A stretch of 40,074 bases of DNA from Corynebacterium sp. HMSC29G08 (GTDB taxonomy: Bacteria > Actinomycetota > Actinomycetes > Mycobacteriales > Mycobacteriaceae), in contig NZ_KV786262.1 in assembly GCF_001806875.1 (NCBI RefSeq), positions 1 to 40,074 on the forward strand. The letters are read 5' to 3'. The notes under the pieces were generated by a model. The model was not told the DNA's origin. It saw only the letters and a program-made list of their open reading frames with translations, and did not search any database. The translations under genes and the position numbers were made by a program. Below are positions 1-7,428 of the stretch, one piece after another (the stretch's first letter is position 1; every line of letters starts with the position of its first letter).

Positions 1-628
1 CCGCGCCTGCTGCAGCCACCCCCGCGCCACCCGCGCCTGCAGCGCCTGCAGCACCGGCAGCGCTCGCACCGGAAGCCGCCCCCGCAGTGCCAGCGCCCGC
101 AGCGGCGGCACTGTCGCAGCGAAGTAGACGCGCGAAGTTCGCCGCCATTTGGGGGCCGGCGGGTCGCGAAGAGTCGATGTCGCGACGCAGGTGGTGCTCG
201 AGGTCGGCCATGAGGCGTTCATCCAGTGCGACTCGCAAAGAACGGGTGCGACACCGTGAACGCGAGAACGACGCGGTCTGCTCGTACGGCTTCTCTTGAC
301 GCGGAATCAGCTCCCGAATCGCCGCTTTCAAACCCCGCGGGCTGCGCGGTTGCGCCAGGAGTTGAAGGCGGGCGGTGGGGTGGGTTGACGGGTCGTCGAT
401 ACGCAGAAGTGCTTTTTCGATGGTGATGAGCTGCTCAAGCGGCACCTGGTTAGCGCGGGCGAACATCAGGGATTCGCGGTCGGGGCGCGCGCCGAAGTAC
501 GCCTTGTGCACCATTTCCCAGTCCGCGATGAGTGTGGACGACAGGCGTGCGGCAAGGGCGGTGTCGCGGTCGAAGTCCGCAAGGGCATCGACGCTTTGCG
601 ACGCAATCAAGCCAGCAAACGAAGTCAT
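1..628 (-). CDS. Partial Ala/Gly-rich hypothetical protein, possibly DUF222/13E12-like HNH endonuclease (C-terminus off window)
   Basis: An open minus-strand frame runs from an ATG at 628 off the left edge, giving about 209 residues. The N-terminal half contains a WEMVHKAYFGARPDRE stretch followed by a segment reading LEQLITIEKALLRIDD. From memory this resembles the N-terminal region of corynebacterial DUF222/13E12-type HNH endonucleases; the HNH motif itself would lie beyond the edge and is not visible. The last 50 or so visible residues (bases 1 to about 115) are almost entirely Ala and Gly, which looks like a low-complexity linker. In-frame GTG codons lie just upstream of 628, so the start is uncertain. 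It is the next gene downstream of the TPM protein on the same strand, but a terminator separates them. The coding frame is well supported; the family assignment is an inference. Confidence 0.5.
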   Translation of the reverse strand, partial: MTSFAGLIASQSVDALADFDRDTALAARLSSTLIADWEMVHKAYFGARPDRESLMFARANQVPLEQLITIEKALLRIDDPSTHPTARLQLLAQPRSPRGLKAAIRELIPRQEKPYEQTASFSRSRCRTRSLRVALDERLMADLEHHLRRDIDSSRPAGPQMAANFARLLRCDSAAAAGAGTAGAASGASAAGAAGAAGAGGAGVAAAGA

Positions 629-691
629 ACCCAGCACGCTAAACACCCCCGCCACATGAGGAAAGTGCGCCAAGCGCCACCCTGTGGATAA

Positions 692-727
692 CAAAAACCG
701 GGCGCTGTGGAATTTCACACAACGCCC
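692..727 (-). terminator. Rho-independent terminator of the TPM-domain gene
   Basis: Read on the minus strand, a stem GGGCG (727-723), a T-G step, TGTG, an eight-base loop, then CACA, G and CGCCC (704-700) is followed by GG and a run of five T (697-693). This is a textbook intrinsic terminator about 30 bases past the TPM gene stop codon. Confidence 0.75.
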
Positions 728-758
728 AGTTCGGCTCGGTTCGGTCTTGTGGGGGTGG

Positions 759-2771
759 TTAGAAGGTACCCCCGCGCCCGATGGGTCCGCCGCCGGAAAA
801 TCCGCCGCCGCCGCCGCCGAAGCCGCCTCCGCCGCGGCTCCCCCCGCCGCCTCCGCCGAAGCCGCCGTTCATAATCGAGCCCCACAGCACGGCTTGCGCC
901 ATGTTGTTCGCTGTCTGCCGATTTTGGGCGGCGCGGTAGCGGTTGAGGTCATCGTTGGCGGCTTGTGCGGCGCGTCGGGCGGTGTTGGTGGCGGTGCGTG
1001 CGTAGTCGATGGCGGCGCGGGTGTCTTTGACGCGCAGTTGGTGCGCCTGGGCGTATTCGCGTTTCGCCTGCGCAAGGAGGGTGCGTGCGTGGGAGCCGAT
1101 GATGCGTCCGCGGGAGCGGATGAGGTCCTCGGCGCTTTGGATTTGCGCGGTGGCTACTTGCATTTGTTGGTCGAAAAGCTGCAGTGCGCGGCTTTGGTCG
1201 CCGGCGGCGCCTTGCGCGATTTCCAGCTGCTCGTCGATCCGCGCATCCACGTCGGTCAGTTCGGTGTAGAGGGAAAGTGGGTCATGGGCGGCGCGCTCAT
1301 CTGCATCCGCGAGCACCTTCCGCGCCTCTTGCGCCACGTTGTCCAACGCGGCGATGTCGATCTGCGCACCCTGCTCACGCGCTGACTTTACTTCTTCGAT
1401 CTGGCGCAGTTCGTCTTCGATTTCGCGCTGCAGTGCCGGGAGGTTCGTTTGGGCGTTGCGGAGGTTTTCTTCGGCGTGTTCGATGGCGGTGAGGTTGGTG
1501 TCGGAAAGGTCGACGGCGCGGGTGGCGGCGGTGAGGACGTCGATAAGCGAGGCCTGCCTACCCGCCCCCTGGCGCACGAGCTCGGAGGCGTCGTCGAGGT
1601 GTTTTTCGGCCTCGGTGAGCGAATCGCGGGCGATGTCTACGTTGTCCACGATGGACTGCAGTATTTCTTCGTTGTGGCGTGCGCGCAGCTCATCGAGGGT
1701 GCGTTGCGCGGGTTCGAGGCGCGCGCGGATGTCGATGGTGCGTGCGCGGACCTTGTCCACTTCCTCGGGGGCGCGCATGAGCACGCCACGCATTTCGTTG
1801 AATTCGGCGGTCTTGTCGCGCAGCGCTTGTTCCGCTTTTCCTGACGACGACACGATATCCACCAACATCGCCCTCTTTTCGGGTTCGGTTTCGGGGATTG
1901 CGTCGTAAAGCTTTTGGTGCGTGTTGAATGCGCGCTGCAGCGTGGAGGTTGCGGTGTTCATCGCGGAGGTAAATGGGCGTACGCGATCGGCGCCGAACTC
2001 GGCGGTGGCCAGGCGCAGTTCCTCTTTGCCTTGCGTGATGGATTCGTCCGCGGAGACGAGTGCGTCGCGGGCGACTTGTTCCAAGGTGTGCGTTGGCAGG
2101 CGTCCTAAAGCATCGGTGTCGGAAGGATCCAGGGCGCGCGCGGATTCGAGCTGTTTCGCGGTGGTCTTTTTCGTGTTGCGTCGAGACGCCGCGTATAACC
2201 CGCCGCCGGCCAGTGCTGCAACGCCCGCACCGCCGACAAGCCAACCCGCACCGCCAGAGCCAGAGCTAGACCCCGACCCAGCGCCAGAGCCCGACCCGGA
2301 GATCACCGCATCCGCCGCATCGATTGCGGCACCGGCCCAGTCTTCCTGCGCCAGGCGCGGGTACGCCGCGGAGTCCATGGCGTCGATTTCGCGCTGCGTC
2401 CACTGGTTGCCGCCCTCGATTGCGTAGGCGCGTTGGGATGGGGAGACCGCAAGCACCGCCGTGTTTGGCCCGTTCGCGTCTACGGCTTGGGATGCCCACG
2501 TATTCGGTGCTGTCCCGCCAAAGGACTCGACGAACACCACGCGCAACGACTTGCCTTTTTCCGCGCTGACCTGCTGCACTGCGTGTTCAACGCGTGAAAG
2601 ATCGTCTGCGGATAGCACTCCGGCTTCGTCGGTCACCGGCGCGGTTAAAAGGCGTGGTCCGGTGGTGGTGGATTGGGCGTGGGCTAATGGGGCGTCGATA
2701 AGCATGGCGATCGGGGCGACGCTGAGGCCGAACCCGGCGGCGACAAGGACAGGGACGTGGCGAAGTTTCAT
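759..2771 (-). CDS. TPM-domain membrane protein with coiled-coil body and glycine-rich tail
   Basis: A protein of about 670 residues. It starts with a signal peptide (hydrophobic core ending APLAHAQ), followed by a TPM (TLP18.3/Psb32/MOLO-1) domain at roughly residues 40-160. A Ser/Gly linker leads to one membrane segment (WLVGGAGVAALAGGGLYAA) near 180-200. A long charged helical region of about 400 residues with heptad-like Leu/Ala spacing follows, and the protein ends in a Gly-rich tail. By topology the TPM domain should be outside and the helical part inside. It is divergent from dgt, as in mycobacteria where Rv2345 neighbours dgt and dnaG. The start is taken as the ATG at 2771; a TTG three codons upstream at 2780 is possible, because a CATAAT -10-like hexamer lies at 2796-2791. 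The family's function is unknown; a cell-envelope role is an inference. Confidence 0.85.
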   Translation of the reverse strand: MKLRHVPVLVAAGFGLSVAPIAMLIDAPLAHAQSTTTGPRLLTAPVTDEAGVLSADDLSRVEHAVQQVSAEKGKSLRVVFVESFGGTAPNTWASQAVDANGPNTAVLAVSPSQRAYAIEGGNQWTQREIDAMDSAAYPRLAQEDWAGAAIDAADAVISGSGSGAGSGSSSGSGGAGWLVGGAGVAALAGGGLYAASRRNTKKTTAKQLESARALDPSDTDALGRLPTHTLEQVARDALVSADESITQGKEELRLATAEFGADRVRPFTSAMNTATSTLQRAFNTHQKLYDAIPETEPEKRAMLVDIVSSSGKAEQALRDKTAEFNEMRGVLMRAPEEVDKVRARTIDIRARLEPAQRTLDELRARHNEEILQSIVDNVDIARDSLTEAEKHLDDASELVRQGAGRQASLIDVLTAATRAVDLSDTNLTAIEHAEENLRNAQTNLPALQREIEDELRQIEEVKSAREQGAQIDIAALDNVAQEARKVLADADERAAHDPLSLYTELTDVDARIDEQLEIAQGAAGDQSRALQLFDQQMQVATAQIQSAEDLIRSRGRIIGSHARTLLAQAKREYAQAHQLRVKDTRAAIDYARTATNTARRAAQAANDDLNRYRAAQNRQTANNMAQAVLWGSIMNGGFGGGGGGSRGGGGFGGGGGGFSGGGPIGRGGTF

Positions 2772-2817
2772 GGCACTCAAGGGTAGTCCGATTATGCAGT
2801 AGATAGGCTAAGGAGTT

Positions 2818-4083
2818 GTGAGCCGATACCGTTATACCCCGGAAGATGCCGAGCGACGCGTCAGCGAGGCACCCAAGGGTTCCCAGATTGCGCCGGATGC
2901 GGATACGCGCGGCGCGTTTGCCCGTGATCGTGCCCGCGTGCTGCATTCGGCGGCGTTGCGGCGCCTTGCGGACAAAACGCAGGTCGTTGGCCCGCAGGAC
3001 GGTGACACGCCGCGGACGCGTCTGACGCACTCGCTGGAGGTGGCGCAGATCGCGCGCGGTATCGGCGTCGGCTTGGGCCTGGACCCGGATTTGTGTGAGC
3101 TGGCTGGCCTGTCGCATGACATTGGGCATCCGCCGTACGGGCATAACGGCGAGCGTGCGCTGGATGAGGTTTCCGAGTGCGGTTTTGAGGGTAACGCGCA
3201 GACGTTGCGGATTCTCGCCCGCTTGGAGCCGAAGGTGCTTGACGGCGTGGACTCTTATGGGCTGAATCTGACGCGTGCGGCGTTGGATTCGGCGTGTAAG
3301 TACCCGCGTACTCGCACGAATGCGGACGGGACGGTGAACAAGAAGTACAGCGCTTATGACGAGGACGCGGCGATCCTTGCGTGGGCTCGCGAGGGCCATG
3401 TGGATGATCGTCCGCCGATTGAGGCGCAGGTGATGGATTTCGCTGATGACATTGCGTATTCGGTGCACGATGTTGAAGACGGCATTATTTCGGGGCGTAT
3501 TTCGCTTAAGGTGCTGTGGGATTTCGTGGAGCTGGCAGCCTTGGCGGAGAAAGGCTCGGTGGCTTTTGGCGGCAGTGCTTCATTGCTTATCGACGCCGCG
3601 TCACACCTCCAATCCCTCCCCTCCATCTCTCGCGCCGCAGATTTTAATTACACGCTTGCCGCGTGGACGGAGCTGAAGCAGTTGACCAGTGAGCTGGTGG
3701 GGCGTTATGTGGGCGCGGTGACACAGGCGACGCTGGACGCGCACGATGGCCAGCCGCTCGGGCGCACCCACGGCGATCTGATCATCCCGCCGAATATTGA
3801 GGCTGAGGTCAAGTTGCTGAAAACGATCGCGGTGCTCTACGTGATGGATTTGCCTGCGCATACGGCTCGCCAGGACAGGCAGCGCGAAAGCATCTTCCGG
3901 GTCTACGACTATTTGAAGGCCGGCGCGCCGGGCACCTTGGACACGATGTTCCAGCAGTGGTGGCTGACCGCGGAGACGGAGATGGAGCGTGAGCGCGTGA
4001 TTGTGGATCAGATTGCGTCTATGACGGAGTCTCGCTTGGAGCGCGCCGCGAAGAAGGCCGCCGCGTTCGACGGCTTCTTCTAG
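2818..4083 (+). CDS. dgt: Deoxyguanosinetriphosphate triphosphohydrolase-like protein
   Basis: A 421-aa HD-superfamily dNTP triphosphohydrolase that cleaves dNTPs to a deoxynucleoside and triphosphate in the cytoplasm. The metal-binding HD residues are visible: RTRLTHSLEVAQIARG (first His), AGLSHDIGHPPYGHNGERAL (His-Asp pair) and MDFADDIAYSVHDVEDG (distal Asp). The length matches the Dgt-like type 2 family. It starts at GTG 2818. An AAGGAG sequence lies only two bases before this GTG, too close for normal initiation, while a TAGGCT -10-like hexamer (2804-2809) ends eight bases before it, so a leaderless mRNA is likely. It is convergent with the CstR gene, only 8 bases apart. It is divergent from the TPM gene, sharing a 46-base promoter region. 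Confidence 0.95.
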   Translation: MSRYRYTPEDAERRVSEAPKGSQIAPDADTRGAFARDRARVLHSAALRRLADKTQVVGPQDGDTPRTRLTHSLEVAQIARGIGVGLGLDPDLCELAGLSHDIGHPPYGHNGERALDEVSECGFEGNAQTLRILARLEPKVLDGVDSYGLNLTRAALDSACKYPRTRTNADGTVNKKYSAYDEDAAILAWAREGHVDDRPPIEAQVMDFADDIAYSVHDVEDGIISGRISLKVLWDFVELAALAEKGSVAFGGSASLLIDAASHLQSLPSISRAADFNYTLAAWTELKQLTSELVGRYVGAVTQATLDAHDGQPLGRTHGDLIIPPNIEAEVKLLKTIAVLYVMDLPAHTARQDRQRESIFRVYDYLKAGAPGTLDTMFQQWWLTAETEMERERVIVDQIASMTESRLERAAKKAAAFDGFF

Positions 4084-4091
4084 CCGCGCTG

Positions 4092-4352
4092 CTACGAAAG
4101 TGAGAGGAAGAGTTTCTCCAGCTTCGCTGCATCCACGGCGTCGGGTCCTTCCTCCAGGTAGCACTGCTTCAGTCCTGCGGCGATGATGGAGTAGCCGGCT
4201 CGGTCGATGGCTTTGGAAGCGGCGGCGAGTTGGGTGATAGCGGCCTCGCATTCCTCGCCGGCTTCCAGCATCCGGATGACCGCATCGATTTGGCCGCGTG
4301 CGCGTTTCAGCCTGGTAATGGACGGTTTGATCTTCACGGGGTCAAGCTTCAT
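4092..4352 (-). CDS. cstR: CsoR/RcnR-family repressor of CstR (persulfide-sensing) type
   Basis: An 86-aa protein of the DUF156 (CsoR/RcnR/CstR) family: a DNA-binding four-helix tetramer that leaves its operator when an inducer binds. The helical core MKLDPVKIKPSITRLKRARG and the two family cysteines Cys35 and Cys64 are present. In copper-sensing CsoR a histidine sits four residues before the second cysteine; here that position is Gly60. This C-x-G-C pattern fits CstR, where the two cysteines form di- or trisulfide links with persulfide donors. The gene overlaps the CoA-disulfide reductase/rhodanese gene by four bases (ATGA) and is last in that operon. A palindrome at 6215-6230 is the obvious autoregulatory operator. 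The family call is firm; the inducer is inferred from the residue pattern and neighbours. Confidence 0.85.
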   Translation of the reverse strand: MKLDPVKIKPSITRLKRARGQIDAVIRMLEAGEECEAAITQLAAASKAIDRAGYSIIAAGLKQCYLEEGPDAVDAAKLEKLFLSLS

Positions 4353-5977
4353 GCTGTTCCATGTTTCCAGGTGAGGTAGCCGCCGTCGAGGTTGGCCACG
4401 TCGTAGCCTAAGTTGCGCAGCAGGCTGGCAGCGTTGTGTCCGCGGAGGCCGACTTGGCAGTGCACGATCACGTCTTCGTGGTCGGCAATTTCGCTGTGGC
4501 GTTCGCGAAGTTCATCCAAGGGGATGTTCACGGCTCCCGGGATGGGGGCGGAGGTGTGTTCGGTGGGCGTGCGGACGTCGATAAGCAAGGCGCCCTTTGC
4601 CATCCTGCCGGCTAGTTCGTGCCACTGCACGGTGCGCTCGCCGCGTCGAATGTTGTCGTTGATGAAGCCGGCGAAGTTCACTGGGTCTTTCGCTGAGCCG
4701 AATTGCGGGGCGTACGCGAGCTCGAGGTCTGCAAGGTCAGTGGCGTGAATGCCTGCGCGTATGGCGGTGGCGATGACGTCGATGCGCTTGTCTACACCGT
4801 TTTCGCCCACGATTTGTGCGCCCAGGATCGCGTCGGTGTTCGCGTCGACTACTAGTTTCATGTGCAGCTGGGTCGCGCCTGGGTAGTAGCCGGCGTGGTC
4901 CGCGGGGTGGAGGTGGATGACGCGCACGTTGCGTCCCGCGGCCCGCGCGCGGCGTTCGTTCCAGCCGGTCGAGGCGGCAGTGAGGCCGAACAGTCCCACG
5001 ATTGCGGTGCCGAGCACTGGGCGTATCGACGCCTCACGCCCCACCAACACATCCGCCACCAACCGACCGTGCCTGTTTGCGGTCTGGGCGAGTGGGACGA
5101 GGACGGGTTCGAGGGTGTGGAGGTCGGGTTTGAGGGTGGCGTCGCCAAGGGCGAAGATGTGGGGGTCGGAGGTGCGCAGCTGTTGGTCCACCACGATCCC
5201 GCCGTTGTCTGCAACTTCAAGGCCGGCGTCTTTCGCAAGTTCGCTTGCCGGTCGCACACCGATCGCTGCGATGACCACGTCTGCCGCAACCGTCTCGCCG
5301 GAGGCGAGGACGACGCCTGCGTCTGTGATCTCGGCGGCCTGCGCGTTGGTGCGCACCGTCACGCCGTGTTCTTCCAGGCGTGCTTGCACGAGGTGCGCCA
5401 TTTCCGGATCCAGCGGCCCCATGATCTGGTTAGCGGCTTCCACCACGGTGGTATTAAGGCCCCGGTGTCGGAGGTTTTCGGCCATCTCGAGTCCGATGAA
5501 GCCGCCGCCGATAATCGCAACGGAACTAGCGCCAGCGCCAGCACTAGCGCCAGCGCCTTCGAGAGTTGCGACGATACGATCCACGTCCTCCACAGTGCGA
5601 AGTGTCAGCGCACGTTCGATGCCGGGGATCGGGGGTAAAAAGGGGGTGGCGCCGGGGGAGAGCACGAGGTCGTCGTAAAGGATCTGCTCCCCGGTGTCCG
5701 TGATCACGGTGCGGGTGGCGCGGTCGATGCGCACGGCGCGGGTGTTCACGCGTACGTCGATGTTGAAGCGGGTTTTCAGTGACTTCGGTGTTTGCAGCAG
5801 CAGTGCGGAGCGCTCTTCGATGACTCCGCCGACGTAGTAGGGCAGTCCGCAGTTGGCGAATGAGACATGCCCGGAGGCTTCGAGGACGATGATGGTGCGG
5901 GTTTCGTCGTTTCTGCGCAGCCTCGTCGCCGTCGACATTCCCCCCGCGACACCCCCGATGATCACTGTTGTTGTCAT
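4349..5977 (-). CDS. CoA-disulfide reductase with C-terminal rhodanese domain (CoADR-RHD)
   Basis: A 542-aa FAD/NAD(P)H pyridine nucleotide-disulfide oxidoreductase fused to a rhodanese. The N-terminus carries the FAD dinucleotide fold (VIIGGVAGGMSTATRLRR). The redox cysteine of the CoADR family is Cys43 in SFANCGLPYYVGG. A second dinucleotide fold follows (VAIIGGGFIGLEMAENL), then the FAD site (IFALGDAT). The C-terminal rhodanese has its active cysteine at about 507 in VIVHCQVGLRGH. CoADR-RHD enzymes reduce CoA disulfides or CoA persulfide and handle sulfane sulfur. The start is the ATG at 5977; the longer frame to 6211 runs through the preceding 55-aa gene and is rejected. It lies 10 bases after that gene and overlaps cstR by four. 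A repetitive Ala-Gly-Ser segment just before the second fold is unusual. Confidence 0.9.
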   Translation of the reverse strand: MTTTVIIGGVAGGMSTATRLRRNDETRTIIVLEASGHVSFANCGLPYYVGGVIEERSALLLQTPKSLKTRFNIDVRVNTRAVRIDRATRTVITDTGEQILYDDLVLSPGATPFLPPIPGIERALTLRTVEDVDRIVATLEGAGASAGAGASSVAIIGGGFIGLEMAENLRHRGLNTTVVEAANQIMGPLDPEMAHLVQARLEEHGVTVRTNAQAAEITDAGVVLASGETVAADVVIAAIGVRPASELAKDAGLEVADNGGIVVDQQLRTSDPHIFALGDATLKPDLHTLEPVLVPLAQTANRHGRLVADVLVGREASIRPVLGTAIVGLFGLTAASTGWNERRARAAGRNVRVIHLHPADHAGYYPGATQLHMKLVVDANTDAILGAQIVGENGVDKRIDVIATAIRAGIHATDLADLELAYAPQFGSAKDPVNFAGFINDNIRRGERTVQWHELAGRMAKGALLIDVRTPTEHTSAPIPGAVNIPLDELRERHSEIADHEDVIVHCQVGLRGHNAASLLRNLGYDVANLDGGYLTWKHGTA

Positions 5978-5987
5978 CGTGGACCCC

Positions 5988-6155
5988 CTAGCCGAAGAGT
6001 CTGGCGAAGAAGCCGCGCTTGGCGTCGGATGATGTCTCGCGTGGGCATTGGCACCACTGGCCGGGCGCGACGCCGGCTTTGACTTGGTCGATGTGTTGGC
6101 CGCAGCCGGCCCAGGTGGTTTTTCCGCAGGTTTTGCAGGGGACTGGACGGCACAT
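5988..6155 (-). CDS. 55-aa cysteine-rich zinc-ribbon-like protein, first gene of the persulfide operon
   Basis: A 55-residue protein with Cys2, Cys7, Cys10, Cys18, His21, Cys35 and Cys37. The CxxC, GCGQH and WCQC motifs resemble a small conserved bacterial protein of unknown function that I recall as PCKTCGKTTWAGCGQH. A metal (zinc) knuckle is likely. The start at 6155 is supported by an AAGGAG ribosome site seven bases upstream; an upstream in-frame ATG at 6233 would sit ahead of the promoter and is rejected. It is the promoter-proximal gene of the CoADR-RHD/cstR operon, so it is probably induced by reactive sulfur. The C-terminus (GFFARLFG) is amphipathic. The function is not known. Confidence 0.75.
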   Translation of the reverse strand: MCRPVPCKTCGKTTWAGCGQHIDQVKAGVAPGQWCQCPRETSSDAKRGFFARLFG

Positions 6156-6164
6156 GGGTGTCTC

Positions 6165-6188
6165 CTTAGGTAGAAACTTAGGTAGAAA
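6165..6188. repeat. 12-bp perfect tandem duplication in the 5' leader of the persulfide operon
   Basis: CTTAGGTAGAAA occurs twice head to tail (6165-6176 and 6177-6188). On the transcribed strand it reads TTTCTACCTAAG twice, and the proximal copy supplies the AAG of the AAGGAG ribosome site of the 55-aa gene. Confidence 0.85.
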
Positions 6189-6209
6189 AACGCCGTGTTG
6201 ACGCCACCC

Positions 6210-6238
6210 AATATATACCCCGGGGGGTATCACTGCAA
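6210..6238 (-). promoter_or_regulatory. Promoter of the persulfide operon with CstR/CsoR-type operator
   Basis: On the minus strand, TTGCAG (6238-6233) and TATATT (6215-6210) are spaced by exactly 17 bases. The spacer holds a near-perfect palindrome, ATACCCC-two bases-GGGGTAT (6215-6230), of the kind bound by CsoR/CstR repressors. A repressor bound here would block RNA polymerase. The promoter starts right at the stop codon of the ArsA-like gene, making the 55-aa/CoADR/cstR operon separately regulated from cstA-ybdD-ArsA. Confidence 0.85.
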
Positions 6239-7180
6239 GAGGTAGCCTGCAATCTGGCCGAGTGCCTCACGTGTGCCTATCTCTCCGGCCAGCCACGGCA
6301 ACTCCACGCGCGGCACCGTGGGCAGCAGCGTAGATAGCAAGGAAAACGCCTCGTCTTCGACGTTGCGGCGTGCCGCCATGAACTCCCCGTCATCGGCGGG
6401 GCTGCGACGGTTGATCACCAAAGAGCCCACGCGGATGCCGTGTTGTGTGAGCTCTGCGTGCAGCTCCGCGCTTTCAAGCACGGGCAGGCGTTCGGCGGTG
6501 AGCACGATGTGGAACACGCAGCGGGCAGGATCTGTGAGCACTTCACGCAAGCGCTCAAACTTCCGGCGCCTGCGCAATAGTGCCGCGCGGATCTCGGAAT
6601 TCCGACGCTCCACCGGATCACCACTGTCCACTACCTTGCCGCTTAGGCCGCGCATGGCGCGGGAGAACGCGTCGGACTGTTCGCGGCGCTCCATCAGCCC
6701 GCCTGTGTACGCGGACATCAGCTCTGGCAGCGCAAGCAGGCGCGCGGTGTGTCCGGAGGGGGCGGTGTCGAAGATGACGTGGTCGTAGCCGTCGGCAAGC
6801 GAAAGCTCCGCCACCGCCTCCAGCATCGCGGCCTCGTGCATGCCGGGGGAGTTGCGCGACAGGTCCAGGTGGCGGCGGATCTCTGCATGCATCCGCTCCG
6901 GCATCATCGCGCGCATGGAGCGCTCGACTTCCGCCAGGTGGCGCTCAGTTGTCGCCGCTGGGTCTAGCTCCACCACATCCAGCCTCGGCTCCAACTCGCG
7001 GGGTGTGTCGGTCAGTGTCGTGGACCAGATGTGGCCGAGGTTGTGGGCGGGGTCGGTGGAGATGAGAAGCACGCGCCGCTGTGAAGCGGCAAGGCTTACC
7101 GCCGTCGCTGCAGACACCGTGGTTTTTCCCACCCCGCCTTTGCCGCCGAAGAACATCACGGGCGCGGTTTCTAGCAGCAT
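6230..7180 (-). CDS. ArsA/GET3-family ATPase
   Basis: A 316-aa SIMIBI-class P-loop ATPase. The deviant Walker A motif GKGGVGKTT is at residues 13-21, a switch-like STDPAHNLGHIW segment is near residue 40, and the DTAPSGHTARLLALP motif typical of ArsA/TRC40/GET3 is near 140. It has a single ATPase domain, whereas classical arsenite-pump ArsA has two, and I see no cysteine cluster for arsenite binding. It overlaps ybdD by 10 bases and follows cstA, so the three genes are translationally coupled. There is no arsenic gene nearby, which argues against arsenite export. A role in maturing or energising the CstA/YbdD transporter is an inference from position; E. coli places the G3E GTPase YjiA at the equivalent position after yjiX. 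The ATG at 7180 is used. Confidence 0.85.
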   Translation of the reverse strand: MLLETAPVMFFGGKGGVGKTTVSAATAVSLAASQRRVLLISTDPAHNLGHIWSTTLTDTPRELEPRLDVVELDPAATTERHLAEVERSMRAMMPERMHAEIRRHLDLSRNSPGMHEAAMLEAVAELSLADGYDHVIFDTAPSGHTARLLALPELMSAYTGGLMERREQSDAFSRAMRGLSGKVVDSGDPVERRNSEIRAALLRRRRKFERLREVLTDPARCVFHIVLTAERLPVLESAELHAELTQHGIRVGSLVINRRSPADDGEFMAARRNVEDEAFSLLSTLLPTVPRVELPWLAGEIGTREALGQIAGYLLQ

Positions 7181-7428
7181 CGGACTCCATCCAGAGGTGA
7201 GCGTTCCATACCCATGCGGGTGTGCCAGGCGTGGAAATCTTCATACATCAGCGGCATAAGTTCCAGCGTGTAGTAGGTAGCTGGGTTTGGGATGCCCAGC
7301 AGCTCGGAGGCGACCAGCAGGGTAAACAGGTCGTCTTCCTCGCGAGCTGCCCGGGCGAATTCGCGACGGTACGGCGCCTTGTAGAACTCGTCTAACCCGG
7401 CGCCGATTGCCTTAAGACGTTCGAACAT
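7171..7428 (-). CDS. ybdD: YbdD/YjiX-family small protein (DUF466)
   Basis: A small protein of the YbdD/YjiX family that accompanies CstA-type peptide/pyruvate transporters. The family core FERLKAIGAGLDEFYKAPYR is near the N-terminus and the chain ends in the characteristic Cys-Cys. The ATG at 7428 (85 aa) is chosen because homologues begin near this position; the frame also allows an ATG at 7461 (96 aa). With the 7428 start it overlaps the end of cstA by 17 bases and the start of the ArsA-like gene by 10, showing one polycistronic mRNA. It is probably needed for transporter activity, as reported for E. coli homologues; its molecular role is not established. Confidence 0.85.
   Translation of the reverse strand: MFERLKAIGAGLDEFYKAPYRREFARAAREEDDLFTLLVASELLGIPNPATYYTLELMPLMYEDFHAWHTRMGMERSPLDGVRCC

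Noticed and set aside
706..719. TGTG-N6-CACA repeat as a GlxR site
   Set aside because: The spacing is two bases short of the consensus, and it is better explained as part of the terminator stem of the TPM gene.
684..1385. A 233-codon plus-strand frame opposite the TPM gene
   Set aside because: It is an antisense shadow of the GC-rich TPM gene; its Ala/Gly composition mirrors the Gly-rich tail and no ribosome site precedes it.
2587..3468. A 293-codon minus-strand frame across the dgt start
   Set aside because: Very Arg-rich with no motif; it overlaps the divergent TPM and dgt genes, both of which are certain.
5978..6211. N-terminal extension of the CoA-disulfide reductase to 6211
   Set aside because: It is Pro/Ala/Ser-rich, overlaps the 55-aa gene and begins within the promoter; homologues start at MTTTVIIGG.
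6230..7180. Arsenite-pump ATPase (arsenic resistance operon)
   Set aside because: There is only one ATPase domain, no arsenite-binding cysteine cluster, and no arsB, arsC or arsR nearby.
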